A stretch of 64,000 nt of DNA from Streptomyces sp. NBC_00258 (GCF_036182465.1 NZ_CP108081.1:4216001-4280000); one strand, 5' to 3'; numbered from the stretch's first letter, positions 31,803 to 41,132 are shown. The notes: generated from the sequence alone by a model not told the origin. Numbers and translations: made by a program.

Positions 31803-32969
31803 GTGCAACGTCGAGCTGTGACGGCCATGTTGGCCGCGGCCACGCTCCTGGTGACGGCCGGGTGCTCCTCGGGGGACGGGGAGGAGTCGGGCGGCGGCGG
31901 GAGCACGTCTCCGAGCAGTTCGGAGCCCGGCGCCTCGGCCCCGGCCTCCGGGCAGGCTGCCGAGGAGACCCCGCCCGCCAAGGGCTCCGTGAAGGTCCTG
32001 CGGACCGTCACCGAGGGTCTGAAGAGCCCCTGGGGCCTGGCACCGCTGCCCGAGGGCGGCCTCCTGGTGTCCTCGCGGGACGAGGGCACGATCACCCGGG
32101 TCGACGAGAAGACGGGCAGGAAGACCGAGCTGGGTTCCGTGCCCGGAGTCGCCCCCGCCGGCGAGGGCGGCCTGATGGGCCTGGCCCTCTCCCCTTCGTA
32201 CGCGTCGGACCACATGGTCTACGCGTACTTCACCTCGGACTCGGACAACCGCATCGTGCGCATGCTGTACGACGCGAAGAAGCCGTCCGGTGAGCAGTTG
32301 GGAGCGCCCGACACGGTGTTCAGGGGCATCCCGAAGGGCACCAACCACAACGGCGGCCGGATCGCCTTCGGCCCGGACAAGATGCTGTACGTGGGCACGG
32401 GCGAGACCTACGTCACCGAACTGGCCCAGGACAAGAAGTCCACCGGCGGCAAGATCCTCCGTCTGACCCCGGAGGGCGAGCCGGCCCCGGGCAACCCGTT
32501 CAACTCGCCGGTCTACTCGTACGGCCACCGCAATGTGCAGGGCCTCGCCTGGGACTCCAAGCAGCGCCTGTTCGCCTCGGAGTTCGGCCAGGACACGTGG
32601 GACGAGCTGAACCACATCAAGCCGGGCGACAACTACGGCTGGCCGGAGGCGGAGGGCCAGTCCGACGACTCCAAGTACCACAACCCGATCGACCAGTGGA
32701 GCACCGACGAGGCCTCCCCCAGCGGCATCGCCTACGCGGAGGGCTCCATCTGGATGGCGGGGCTGCGCGGCAAGCGGCTGTGGCGCATCCCGCTCAACGG
32801 CACGAAGGAGTCGGCGGACCCCCAGTCCTTCCTGGAGGACGACTACGGCCGCCTGCGCACGGTGGTCTCGGCGGGCGGCAACAAGCTGTGGCTGGTGACG
32901 AGCGAGACGGACGGCAGGGGGACCCCGGGGTCGGGGGACGACAAGATTCTGGAACTGGAGGTCACGTAG
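31803..32969 (+). CDS. PQQ-type glucose/sorbosone dehydrogenase lipoprotein
   Basis: 388 residues, secreted lipoprotein (lipobox LVTAGC after a short signal peptide), then a Gly/Ser/Pro-rich spacer of about 45 residues. The beta-propeller of the soluble aldose/sorbosone dehydrogenase family has SPWGLAPLPEGGLLVSSRD, EGGLMGLALSP, HNGGRIAFGPDKMLYVGTGE, GHRNVQGLAWD, EFGQDTWDELN and DNYGWPEAEG. Expected to oxidise aldoses or related carbohydrates with PQQ. Whether this organism makes PQQ is not shown here. GTG 31803 has AAGGGA ahead. The gene is alone, downstream of a tandem repeat. Confidence 0.87.
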   Translation: MQRRAVTAMLAAATLLVTAGCSSGDGEESGGGGSTSPSSSEPGASAPASGQAAEETPPAKGSVKVLRTVTEGLKSPWGLAPLPEGGLLVSSRDEGTITRVDEKTGRKTELGSVPGVAPAGEGGLMGLALSPSYASDHMVYAYFTSDSDNRIVRMLYDAKKPSGEQLGAPDTVFRGIPKGTNHNGGRIAFGPDKMLYVGTGETYVTELAQDKKSTGGKILRLTPEGEPAPGNPFNSPVYSYGHRNVQGLAWDSKQRLFASEFGQDTWDELNHIKPGDNYGWPEAEGQSDDSKYHNPIDQWSTDEASPSGIAYAEGSIWMAGLRGKRLWRIPLNGTKESADPQSFLEDDYGRLRTVVSAGGNKLWLVTSETDGRGTPGSGDDKILELEVT

Positions 32970-32988
32970 GGCACCCGAAGCAGGGCGT

Positions 32989-33255
32989 CTATTCGGGAGC
33001 TTCCTCGGGAGTGGGGGCCGGATCCGGAACTGTGGCCCGGGCCTGGTCCGGAGTGGGGACCGGGTCCGAATCGGCCTCAGCCTCGGGCTCGGGCTGCGTC
33101 GGCAGGCGGACGATCACCTTGCCGGAGGCAAGGTCTATCGGGCCTCGTCCGGGGTCCCCGTCGTTCAGGTCCACGCGGGTCAGTTCCAGCCGCTTGCGTT
33201 CCTCGTCGGTGTGCTTGCGGCCTGGTGCGAAAAGCTCCTCGATCATGTTGAACAC
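32989..33255 (-). CDS. Small acidic actinobacterial protein (DUF6191-like), 88 aa
   Basis: 88 residues starting MFNMIEELFAPGRKHTDEERK, then LTRVDLNDGDPGRGPIDLASGKVIVRL, the conserved part as I remember it from Streptomyces. The last 35 residues are Pro/Glu/Ala-rich and probably disordered. GTG 33255 has GGAGG four bases upstream; ATG 33246 is the alternative. No function known. Convergent with the sugar dehydrogenase gene (19 bp gap). Confidence 0.65.
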   Translation of the reverse strand: MFNMIEELFAPGRKHTDEERKRLELTRVDLNDGDPGRGPIDLASGKVIVRLPTQPEPEAEADSDPVPTPDQARATVPDPAPTPEEAPE

Positions 33256-33350
33256 GGTGCCTCCCTCGACCCTGGGTCTCTTACAGCGTAGACCTCACGG
33301 AGTGGATCCCACTGGGTGGATCCGTCTGCGTACCCCTGTCCGCGTGGATC

Positions 33351-36300
33351 TCACCCGGCCGTCCGGGCGCCGGCCGGGTGGGGCGGGAACAGCCGCATCC
33401 GGTGTGCGAGCGCGGCCGCCTCGCCGCGGCCGGAGACGTTGAGCTTGCCGAGGATGTTGGAGACGTGGACGCTGGCCGTCTTCGGGGAGATGAAGAGCTC
33501 CTCGGCGATCTGGCGGTTGCTGCGACCGGCGGCGACCAGTCGGAGGACGTCGCGCTCGCGGCTGGTCAGACCGAGTGCCTCGACCGGGTCGGCGGGAGCG
33601 GGGGCGGACCGCTCGGGAGCGCGGGCGAGGGTGAGACGGGCGCGCTGGGCGAGCAGGGCGACGTCATCGGCGAGCGGGCGGGCGCCGAGGTGGTCGGCCA
33701 CGGCGCGGGCCAGCCGCAGCAGTTCCGTGGCGCGGTCCCGCTCCTCCTCGCCGCCTCCGGAGGCGAGCAGGGACTCCGCGAGCCGGTGCCGCACCCGCGC
33801 GAGGTCGTACGGGCGCTCAAGGGGCTCGAAGGCGGTGACCGCCTCGGACCACTCGTCCGGTGTGTCCCGGCCCTCGGCGCGCAGCAGTTCGGCCCGCACC
33901 CAGTGCTCGTAGGCCTGCCAGACGGGCACGTTCGTGGCGAGGGACTTGGCTGCCTTGCGCAGGCGCTCCAGGACGTCGGGGCGGCCCTGTTCGGCGACGG
34001 GCAGTCCGCGGGCGTCGGCCTCCGCGGTCGCGGCGGTGAGCAGCAGGGGCCAGGCGTAGCGCTGGGTGCCCGGCGGGAAGCCGGTGCTCAGGGCATCGTC
34101 CAGTTCGGCACGGGCGTCGAGGAGGCGGCCCTCGGCGGCGGCTATGCCGATCGCGAGGGTGGTCAGCGGCAGCGCGTGCTGGGGCACGGTGTCGTGGGTG
34201 CCGAAGTGCTCCCGTGCGGCGGCCAGTTGGCGGCCGGCCTCGGGCAGGTCACCCCTGGCGCGCGCGAGGTGGGCGTGGAGGGTGGTGCGGAAGCCGCGGG
34301 GCTTGGCGCTCTGGCCGACGCGGTCCGAGTTGAACCCGGCCGCACCCGCCTCGTCCCAGCGGCCCAGGGAGAAGAGGGACTCGGCGAGATTGCCCCACAC
34401 CCAGGCCTCGGTGTCCAACAGACCGAGTCTGCGGGCCAGTTGGACCCCTTCCTCAAGGATCCGGACGGCGTCCTGGGAGCGGCCGATGCCTTCCAGGTGG
34501 GAGGGGAGGTTCACATGGGCGCGGCCCACCACATAGGCGGCGCCGATCTCCCCGGCCCGCTCCTTGACCTCGTGCACCTCGGCGAGCCCCGCCTCGATGT
34601 CGCCCGACTCGACGAGGAGGCCGCCAAGAGTGAGCCGCGCGTTCAGTTCGATGTCGCGGGCGCCCACCATCCGGGCGTACTCCACGGCGCGCTCGGCGGC
34701 CTGGAGGGCTGCCGGTCCCGGCCTGTGCATCATCGACCAGTTGGCGACATTGGCGAGGACGTCGGCGTGCACCTCGGACGGCGGCAGCCCTCGCACCAGC
34801 TCCTGGGCCGTGGCGAGTTCCTTCCACCCGTCGCCGCGGGCCACCGCCTCGACGAGACGGGAGCGCTGGATCCAGAACCAGGCCGCGCGCAGCGGATCGC
34901 CGTCGTCCCCCAGGAGGTGCAGGGCCCGCTTGGTGATCTTGAGGGCGCGCTCGCGCTCCCCGCCGAACCGGCCCGCGACGGCGGCCTCGGCCATCAGGTC
35001 GAGGTAACGCAGCGGTGTGGTGGCCGGGTCGCAGCCGCACGGGGGGTAGACCTCGGTGTAGTCGACGGGCCGCAGGTCGGCGCGTACGGAGTCGGGGGCC
35101 GTGTCCCAGAGCTCCATCGCCCGCTCCAGGAGCCGTAGTTGCTCCGAGTAGGCGTGCCGGCGGCGGGCCGCGACGGAGGCGTCGAGGACGGCCGGCAGGG
35201 CCTTGGCCGCGTCGTGCGCGTGGTACCAGTGGCTGGCCAGACGGGCGGCTCGCTCGTCGGCCGGGACGAGCGTGGGATCGGCCTCCAGCGCTTCCGCGTA
35301 CCGGCGGTTGAGGCGGGAGCGCTCGCCGGGCAGCAGGTCGTCGCCGACGGCCTCGCGCACCAGGGAGTGGCGGAAGCGGTAGCCGTCCCCGTCGGATGTC
35401 GCGAGCAGGATGTTGGCGCCGACGGCGGCCCGCAGCGCCTCGATGAGGTCGTCCTCGGAGAGCCGTGCCACGGCGGCGAGCAGCCGGTACTCCACGGTGG
35501 AGCCGCCCTCGGCGACGATCCGGGCGACCCGCTGGGATCCTTCGGGCAGGCTCTCGACGCGGACGAGGAGCAGATCGCGCAGGGAGTCGGTGAGGCCGGT
35601 GCGGCAGCCGTCGTGGGCGGCCACGGCCAGCTCCTCGACGAAGAACGCGTTCCCGTCGGAGCGCGTGAAGATCTCGTCGACCCGGGTCTGATCGGGTTCG
35701 GAGGCGATGATTCCGGCGATCTGGCGGCCGACCTCGGCGCGGCTGAAACGGCCGAGTTCGATACGGCGGACGGTGCGCAGCCGGTCGAGTTCGGCGAGCA
35801 GGGGGCGCAGCGGATGGCGGCGGTGGATGTCGTCGGCGCGGTAGGTGGCGACGACGAGGAGGCGGCCGCTGCGGAGCGTGCGGAAGAGATAGGCGAGGAG
35901 GTGGCGGGTCGAGGCGTCGGCCCAGTGCAGGTCCTCCAGGAGGACGACGACCGGGCGGTCGGAGGCGACGCGCTCCAGCAGCCGGACGGTGAGTTCGAAG
36001 AGACGGGCCATGCCGTCCTCGTCGTGCCGCCCGCGTGAGGTGTCGCCCAACTCGGGCAGCAGCCGGGCCAGTTCCTCCTCCTGCCCCGCGGCCGCGGCGG
36101 CCAGTTCGTCGGGCAGGTGGCGGCGCAGGGCGCGCAGCGCGGTGGAGAAGGGCGCGAAGGGCAGGCCGTCGGCGCCGATCTCGACGCAGCCGCCGAGCGC
36201 CACGACGGCCCCCTCGCGACAGGCCGCGTTGGCGAACTCCTCAAGGAGCCGGGTCTTTCCGACACCGGCCTCACCGCCGAGCAGCAACGCCTGCGGCTCG

Positions 36301-36932
36301 CCCGCGGCGGCGCGGGCGAGCGCGTCGTTCAGCACGCCCAGCTCGTCGGCCCTGCCGACGAAGACCGGACTGACGGACCTGGTCTCCACAGCGCCGAGCA
36401 TCGCACAGGGTTCTGACACAACGGCACTGGTTATCCCGGTCCTGCCCACACCTCCGGCCCTCCCCGGGCCCTCGGACCTGCGCACTTCCACGAACCCCCC
36501 GACGACCTCGGGCCTGCTCACAGCCTCGGACCTGCCCACGGCTACGAGCCTGCTCACGGCCTCGGGCTCACCCGCCGCTCCGAGCGTGCCCAAGGTCTCG
36601 GACCCGCCCACGACCTCAGGCTCACGCACGACCTCGGACGTGCCCACGGCCTCAGGCCCGCCCACAGCCGCAGGCTCACCCACGGCCTGGGACCTGCCCG
36701 CGACCTCGGACCCACCCACCGCTCCGGCCCTCCCCACAACCTCGGGCCCGCCCACGGCCTCGGACCTGCCCGCAGTCGCAGCCCCGCTCAAGACCTCGGG
36801 CCCGTCCGCGGTGGCGGACGGGCCCGAGGTCCCGGGGGGCGTGCTCACGACCGGGAGGGCGGTCACTGTGGCCCCGTCCCGCTGAGGGCGGCCGACCCCC
36901 GTACGGCCGCCCTCCCCCGCCCCGGCGCTCAC
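33351..36932 (-). CDS. Large ATP-binding LuxR-type (LAL) transcriptional regulator with N-terminal hexapeptide repeat
   Basis: Up to 1193 residues. The core, from Met178 (36401), has an AAA-type ATPase (Walker A GGEAGVGKTRLLEE, Walker B VVLLEDLHWAD), a long tetratricopeptide-like helical middle and a C-terminal LuxR helix-turn-helix (LTSRERDVLRLVAAGRSNRQIAEELFISPKTASVHVSNILGKLNV). The 177 residues before it contain 22 imperfect hexapeptides (consensus G-R/G-S/P-E-A/V-V). The far start, GTG 36932, overlaps the stop of the 53-aa gene by GTGA; the repeat tract keeps frame and GC3 bias, supporting the long form. A start at 36401 cannot be excluded. Ligand and targets are unknown. Confidence 0.82.
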   Translation of the reverse strand: MSAGAGEGGRTGVGRPQRDGATVTALPVVSTPPGTSGPSATADGPEVLSGAATAGRSEAVGGPEVVGRAGAVGGSEVAGRSQAVGEPAAVGGPEAVGTSEVVREPEVVGGSETLGTLGAAGEPEAVSRLVAVGRSEAVSRPEVVGGFVEVRRSEGPGRAGGVGRTGITSAVVSEPCAMLGAVETRSVSPVFVGRADELGVLNDALARAAAGEPQALLLGGEAGVGKTRLLEEFANAACREGAVVALGGCVEIGADGLPFAPFSTALRALRRHLPDELAAAAAGQEEELARLLPELGDTSRGRHDEDGMARLFELTVRLLERVASDRPVVVLLEDLHWADASTRHLLAYLFRTLRSGRLLVVATYRADDIHRRHPLRPLLAELDRLRTVRRIELGRFSRAEVGRQIAGIIASEPDQTRVDEIFTRSDGNAFFVEELAVAAHDGCRTGLTDSLRDLLLVRVESLPEGSQRVARIVAEGGSTVEYRLLAAVARLSEDDLIEALRAAVGANILLATSDGDGYRFRHSLVREAVGDDLLPGERSRLNRRYAEALEADPTLVPADERAARLASHWYHAHDAAKALPAVLDASVAARRRHAYSEQLRLLERAMELWDTAPDSVRADLRPVDYTEVYPPCGCDPATTPLRYLDLMAEAAVAGRFGGERERALKITKRALHLLGDDGDPLRAAWFWIQRSRLVEAVARGDGWKELATAQELVRGLPPSEVHADVLANVANWSMMHRPGPAALQAAERAVEYARMVGARDIELNARLTLGGLLVESGDIEAGLAEVHEVKERAGEIGAAYVVGRAHVNLPSHLEGIGRSQDAVRILEEGVQLARRLGLLDTEAWVWGNLAESLFSLGRWDEAGAAGFNSDRVGQSAKPRGFRTTLHAHLARARGDLPEAGRQLAAAREHFGTHDTVPQHALPLTTLAIGIAAAEGRLLDARAELDDALSTGFPPGTQRYAWPLLLTAATAEADARGLPVAEQGRPDVLERLRKAAKSLATNVPVWQAYEHWVRAELLRAEGRDTPDEWSEAVTAFEPLERPYDLARVRHRLAESLLASGGGEEERDRATELLRLARAVADHLGARPLADDVALLAQRARLTLARAPERSAPAPADPVEALGLTSRERDVLRLVAAGRSNRQIAEELFISPKTASVHVSNILGKLNVSGRGEAAALAHRMRLFPPHPAGARTAG
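36429..36824. repeat. 18-bp minisatellite, about 22 units, in the LuxR-type gene
   Basis: Units of 18 bases, on the plus strand like ACGGCCTCGGACCTGCCC, run for 396 bases, differing from one another at about a third of positions. All are length 18, so the reading frame is kept. It encodes hexapeptides such as GRSEAV, GGPEVV and GEPEAV. Confidence 0.85.
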
Positions 36933-37090
36933 GCGACGCGTGCGGACCGGGGCGTGCGGTGGCGCCGGCTATGCACCCGCCCCTCACTGTCGTCGCGGCC
37001 GGATCGCGCGGCCTCGCGGACCAGTCGGTAGTTGTCGGCCTCGCGGATCATCTCCGCGGTGCGGATCTGCTGGAGCTCGTACTCGAACAT
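36929..37090 (-). CDS. Small helical protein, 53 aa, upstream of LAL regulator
   Basis: Starts MFEYELQQIRTAEMIREADNYRLVREAARS, an amphipathic helical stretch, then a basic tail (HSRRHRTPRSARVA). ATG has GAGGGG six bases ahead. Similar short proteins are common in Streptomyces, as I recall. Its TGA overlaps the GTG of the LAL regulator, so the two are probably translationally coupled. No function known. Confidence 0.65.
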   Translation of the reverse strand: MFEYELQQIRTAEMIREADNYRLVREAARSGRDDSEGRVHSRRHRTPRSARVA

Positions 37091-37203
37091 CTCGTACCCC
37101 TCGTGAAGTGTTGTTTCCGGCTTCGCTCTGTTGCGATGCCTCAACCTTCGTCTCCAAGGGGGGTGCGCCACATCGGGAGAGTTCCGCATCTTGAGCGCAC
37201 GAA

Positions 37204-37248
37204 GGGCCTTAGTCCCGCCGTAAGTGGCCTACGGCGGGACTAAGGCCC
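37204..37248 (-). terminator. Strong terminator upstream of the 53-aa gene
   Basis: Perfect 19-bp stem (37204-37222 with 37230-37248) and 7-nt loop, 17 bases behind the stop of the membrane protein gene at 37266. It separates that gene from the 53-aa/LAL unit. Confidence 0.85.
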
Positions 37249-37265
37249 CTCAGACGTGCGGTTCC

Positions 37266-37877
37266 TCAGCTCGTGGACGGCATGCCGAGCAGGATGTCGG
37301 AGTACTTGAGCGCGGCCAGCAGCAGGCCGACGACGCCGAGCGCGACACCCGCCCAGGCGACCGACTTGACCCACGGGGCCTGGGCCGGGATCCGGTCGGG
37401 GTTGCCGAACGCGGGCCGGGCCAGCACCACGACGCCGACGATCAGCGCGGTCAGCGCGAAGAACCCGGCGACCAGCGCGTTGGCGTTCCACGAGTCGGCG
37501 TACACCTGCTTGATCTGCTCGGCCACACCGGCGCCCTGCGCGGTCTCCAGCTGGCCGTACAGCGAGTCGCGCGCCTGCGCGATGGTGCCGACCCAGCTGC
37601 CGGTCAGCGAGACCACGCCCAGTCCGGCGGATACGACGGCGGCGGCACCCAGGCCCACGCCTGAACCGCGCTCGGCCGCGACCAGGGCCTCGTCGTCCTC
37701 GTCCTCTCCGAGGACCTCGGAGTCGGCCCGGTCGTCAGCCGCCTCGGCGGCCTCGGCCTCCTCGACCTCTCCGATCGCGGCCGTCTCGTCGCTCTTGCTG
37801 AGCTTCACGGCCTCCTCGTCGCGCTGTGCCTCGGTGCCGGTCTTGGCTCCGGCTTCGTCCTCTGTCTTGGTTCCCAT
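37266..37877 (-). CDS. Membrane protein with acidic N-terminus, unknown function
   Basis: 203 residues. The first 75 residues are Glu/Asp/Ala-rich and disordered (VEEAEAAEAADDRADSEVLG). Three or four hydrophobic helices follow (GVGLGAAAVVSAGLGVVSL, ALVAGFFALTALIVGVVVLA, VKSVAWAGVALGVVGLLLAAL). A conserved-looking loop lies between helix 1 and 2 (ARDSLYGQLETAQG). No known domain recognised. ATG 37877 was preferred to GTG 37886 on homology-like start, though the ribosome site is weak. Confidence 0.7.
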   Translation of the reverse strand: MGTKTEDEAGAKTGTEAQRDEEAVKLSKSDETAAIGEVEEAEAAEAADDRADSEVLGEDEDDEALVAAERGSGVGLGAAAVVSAGLGVVSLTGSWVGTIAQARDSLYGQLETAQGAGVAEQIKQVYADSWNANALVAGFFALTALIVGVVVLARPAFGNPDRIPAQAPWVKSVAWAGVALGVVGLLLAALKYSDILLGMPSTS

Positions 37878-38021
37878 GCTCCGCACCGTACGGACGCTGT
37901 CTGAGAATTTCTTAAAGATCCCAAGATCCTCACGCGCCGGGCGGCTTTTCGCCTTACTCGGCGCCCGTACGCCAACGTCCCGACCGCCGACATCACTGCC
38001 GGGAGGCCACCGGTACGGACG

Positions 38022-38588
38022 TCACTTCCAGGCACGCGCGCGTGCGGCACGCCACTCGGGCGCGAGCACCGACCACACTTCCAGGTTCTGGCGTACGCCC
38101 CGGTACGGGAAGCTCTCCCTGAGCACCCCGTCGCGGTTCATGCCCAGCCGCCGCGCCACGTTGATGCTCGGTTCGTTGGCGGCCGACGCCTGCCACTCCA
38201 CGCGGTGGATGCCCCGCTCCTCGACCGCCCAGTCGATGAGGATCCGCATGCCACGCGTGACAAGGCCGCGTCCCACGCCGGCCGGCTCCAGCCAGCAGCC
38301 GACCTCGCAGGTGCCCCGCTCGGCGTCGAAGTGCAGGAACAGCACACCGCCGACCAGCTTCCCCTCCAGCCACAGCCCGTGCAGGCTGCCGGAGTCGGTG
38401 GCGCGCTTGTCGGCGTACGCCTGGAGGAGTTCCCTCGCGGAGTCGACGTCGACGGCCTTGGTCCCGAACGGAATGTGCTGCCCGATGAACTCGCGTCCCC
38501 GGTCGAGATGCGCCAGGAACTCCTCCGCGTGCCACGGCTCCAGGGGCCGCAGTTCGGCGCCGTCGTCACCCAGGGATATCGCGTACAT
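38022..38588 (-). CDS. RimJ/RimL-type GNAT N-acetyltransferase
   Basis: 188 residues. RimL-like motifs: LRPLEPWHAEEFLAHLD at the N-terminus, VGCWLEPAGVGRGLVTRGMRILIDWA (acetyl-CoA loop) and HRVEWQASAANEPSINVARRLGM. Substrate unknown, probably an N-terminal amine of a protein or small molecule. Its start lies 23 bases inside the end of the MMPL gene on the same strand, so translation is likely coupled; this suggests that the two act in the same pathway, such as modifying and exporting a compound. Confidence 0.85.
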   Translation of the reverse strand: MYAISLGDDGAELRPLEPWHAEEFLAHLDRGREFIGQHIPFGTKAVDVDSARELLQAYADKRATDSGSLHGLWLEGKLVGGVLFLHFDAERGTCEVGCWLEPAGVGRGLVTRGMRILIDWAVEERGIHRVEWQASAANEPSINVARRLGMNRDGVLRESFPYRGVRQNLEVWSVLAPEWRAARARAWK

Positions 38589-40821
38589 CCTGCTGCTGCT
38601 CCTTCACGAGAACCTCCACGAGCGCGTCCTCGCGCGCTCCCGGGATCCTCGCACGGCCCTCGGCGTCGAGGGTACGGATTTCCGGCGGCTCGATGCTGAT
38701 GCGCGGCAGGCGCCGGTCGAGCCAGCGGGGCAGCCACCAGTTGGCGCCGCCCAGCATGTGCATCAGGGCCGGCACCAGGAGCGTACGCAGCACGAAGGCG
38801 TCGAGGGCGACGGCCGAGGCGAGCGCTATGCCGAACATCGCGATGACGCGGTCGCCGCTGAGCACGAAGGCCAGGAAGACCGAGATCATGATCACTGCGG
38901 CGGAGTTGATCACCCGGCCGGTCTCGGCGAGACCCACGCGGACGGCCCGCCGGTTGTCGCCGGTCTCCAGCCACTCCTCGTACATCCTGCTGACCAGGAA
39001 CACCTGGTAGTCCATGGAGAGCCCGAAGAGTACGGAGACCATGATCACGGGCAGGAAGGGTTCGATCGGGCCTGCGCGGCCGAGGCCCAGCAGTTCGCTG
39101 CCCCAGCCCCACTGGAAGATCGCGACGACGACTCCGAAGGAGGAGGCGACGGCCGCGATGTTCATCGCGGCGGCCTTCAGCGGGATGCCGATGGAGCGGA
39201 AGGCGAGCAGCAGCAGGACACAGCCGAGGCCGATGACGACGCCCACGAAGAGGGGCAGTTTGCCGACGATGACATCGGCGAAGTCGTCGTACCCGGCGGT
39301 CATGCCGCCGACCTGCAGGTCGAGCGTGGTCCCGGCCTCGGCCCGCGGCAGCACGTCGTCGCGCAGCCGGTCGACGAGATCGCTGGTCCGCTCGGACTGC
39401 GGCGAGGACGTCGGTACGACGCTGAGGTAGGCGGTGTCACCGGCGTTGTTGTACGTCACCGGGGTCGCCGTCCGAACACCCTCGGTCGCCCTGAGCGTGG
39501 CGTCGAGGTTGTCGAGGGCGACCCGGTCCTGGGCCCCGCCGACGTGTGTGACGAGGGTCAGCGGCCCGTTCAGACCGGGTCCGAAGCCTTCCGCGAGCAG
39601 GTCGTACGCCTGTCGCGTGGTGGCCGTCTCCGGATTGTTGCCCTGGTCGGAGGTGCCCAGGTGCAGGGAGAAGGTCGGGAGCGCGAGCAGGGCCATGACG
39701 GCCAGGGCCACGCCGCCGAGGATCTTGGGGTGCTTCTCGACGAAGGCGGACCAGCGGGCGGCGAGCCCGGTGGGGATCTCCGGCTGGGGGCCGTGCTCGT
39801 CCAGGCGGCGGCGCTCACGGCGGCTGAGGGCGCGCATGCCGATGAAGGAGAGGAGCGCGGGCAGCAGGGTCACGGAGGCCGCGACGGTGAGGACCACGGT
39901 GAGGGACGCGGCGATCGCGACGCCGTTGAGGAAGCCCAGCCGCAGTATGAGCATGCCGAGCAGGGCGATACAGACGGTGGCGCCCGCGAAGACGACCGCG
40001 CGCCCGGTGGTGGCCACCGCGTTCCGCGCGGCATCCTCGACGGAGAGTCCGCGTTTCAGGCCGCGCCGGTGCCTGGTCACTATGAACAGCGCGTAGTCGA
40101 TGCCTACGCCGAGTCCGATCAGCATGCCGAGCATCGGCGCGAAGTCGGCGACGGTCATCGCGTGTCCGAGGAGCGCGATCCCCGCGTACGCCGTGCCCAC
40201 GCTGACCAGGGCCGTGGCGATGGGCAGCAGTGAGGCGGCGAGGGAGCCGAAGGCGAGGAAGAGGACCACGGCGGCGACGATCACGCCGACGACCTCGGCG
40301 ATGTGGCCGCCCGACGACTCGGTGAGGGCGACGGCCTGCCCGCCCAGCTCCACCTGGAGTCCGTCCGTCCCGGCTGCCTTCGCGGTGTCGACGACGGCCG
40401 TGGCCTCGCCCTGGTCGATGTCCTCGGCCGGGTCGTCGAAGGTCACGGTGGCGTAGGCCGTACGTCCGTCGCCGCTGATCTGGTCCGCGCCGTGGCCCTT
40501 GTACGGGCTGGCGACGGCGGCCACTCCGGGGAGGTCGGCGATCTTGTCGAGGGTGTGGCTCATGGTCTGCTCGACGTCCGCGGCACGGACCGTGCCGGCG
40601 GTGGTGTGCCAGACAACGGTGTCGCTGTCGCCGCCGAGGCCGGGGAAACCGTCCTGGAGGAGCTGGCTGGCGCGGCCCGATTCGGTGCCCGGCGCCTCGT
40701 AGTCGTTCGAGTACGCGGTTCCGGTGACGGCAGCGGCGGCGGTGATCCCGCCGAAGGCAAGGAGCCAGAGCAGTACGGCGACGAGGCGGTGCTGGACACA
40801 CCAACGTGCTAGAGCTGCCAC
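38566..40821 (-). CDS. MMPL-family RND transporter
   Basis: 751 residues. Two halves, each with a helix, an extracytoplasmic domain and five helices, as in MmpL exporters of lipids or drugs. Motifs: GGQAVALTESSG, GLGVGIDYALFIVTRHRRGL, VFAGATVCIALLGM in the first half; VLFGLSMDYQVFLVSRMYEEW and AVIMISVFLAFVLSG in the second, carrying Asp-Tyr proton-relay pairs. GTG 40821 with GGGAGC ahead. Substrate unknown. It overlaps the GNAT gene. Confidence 0.92.
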   Translation of the reverse strand: MAALARWCVQHRLVAVLLWLLAFGGITAAAAVTGTAYSNDYEAPGTESGRASQLLQDGFPGLGGDSDTVVWHTTAGTVRAADVEQTMSHTLDKIADLPGVAAVASPYKGHGADQISGDGRTAYATVTFDDPAEDIDQGEATAVVDTAKAAGTDGLQVELGGQAVALTESSGGHIAEVVGVIVAAVVLFLAFGSLAASLLPIATALVSVGTAYAGIALLGHAMTVADFAPMLGMLIGLGVGIDYALFIVTRHRRGLKRGLSVEDAARNAVATTGRAVVFAGATVCIALLGMLILRLGFLNGVAIAASLTVVLTVAASVTLLPALLSFIGMRALSRRERRRLDEHGPQPEIPTGLAARWSAFVEKHPKILGGVALAVMALLALPTFSLHLGTSDQGNNPETATTRQAYDLLAEGFGPGLNGPLTLVTHVGGAQDRVALDNLDATLRATEGVRTATPVTYNNAGDTAYLSVVPTSSPQSERTSDLVDRLRDDVLPRAEAGTTLDLQVGGMTAGYDDFADVIVGKLPLFVGVVIGLGCVLLLLAFRSIGIPLKAAAMNIAAVASSFGVVVAIFQWGWGSELLGLGRAGPIEPFLPVIMVSVLFGLSMDYQVFLVSRMYEEWLETGDNRRAVRVGLAETGRVINSAAVIMISVFLAFVLSGDRVIAMFGIALASAVALDAFVLRTLLVPALMHMLGGANWWLPRWLDRRLPRISIEPPEIRTLDAEGRARIPGAREDALVEVLVKEQQQDVRDIPG

Positions 40822-41132
40822 GGACGAGCTCCCTGGGTGTTTTGTGGATCTTTATCGGGAACTGCCCGCAAAGAACGCATGACCAATTCGTTATCACTCT
40901 TGCAGCCGAAAGTGATCGTTGGCCGCATTCGTGGGTTTACTCACAAGAGTGCGAGGCAGTTCACACGACAATCCAATGAACTCTGTCGCCCCACACGGCG
41001 TCCGCAGGCACACCGTCGGGGGGGTACATCGGTCCCGATGTACCCCCCGACGGACCTACACGCGGTAGGAGTGAGCGGCCTCGGAGACTTGTACGCATGA
41101 GACCGCGGCGGCGTTCAGCTCGCCCGCTCAGC

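Noticed and set aside
35989..36885. Plus-strand ORF with TSDLPTAS-like repeats opposite the LuxR-type gene
   Set aside because: It reads the same 18-bp repeat on the other strand and runs into the antisense of the ATPase domain. The minus-strand frame is tied to a real gene, so that reading is preferred.
41014..41052. 18-bp hairpin with G-rich stem as a riboswitch candidate
   Set aside because: It is a simple inverted repeat without the junctions of a known riboswitch and lies far from both gene starts; a terminator or DNA site is more plausible.
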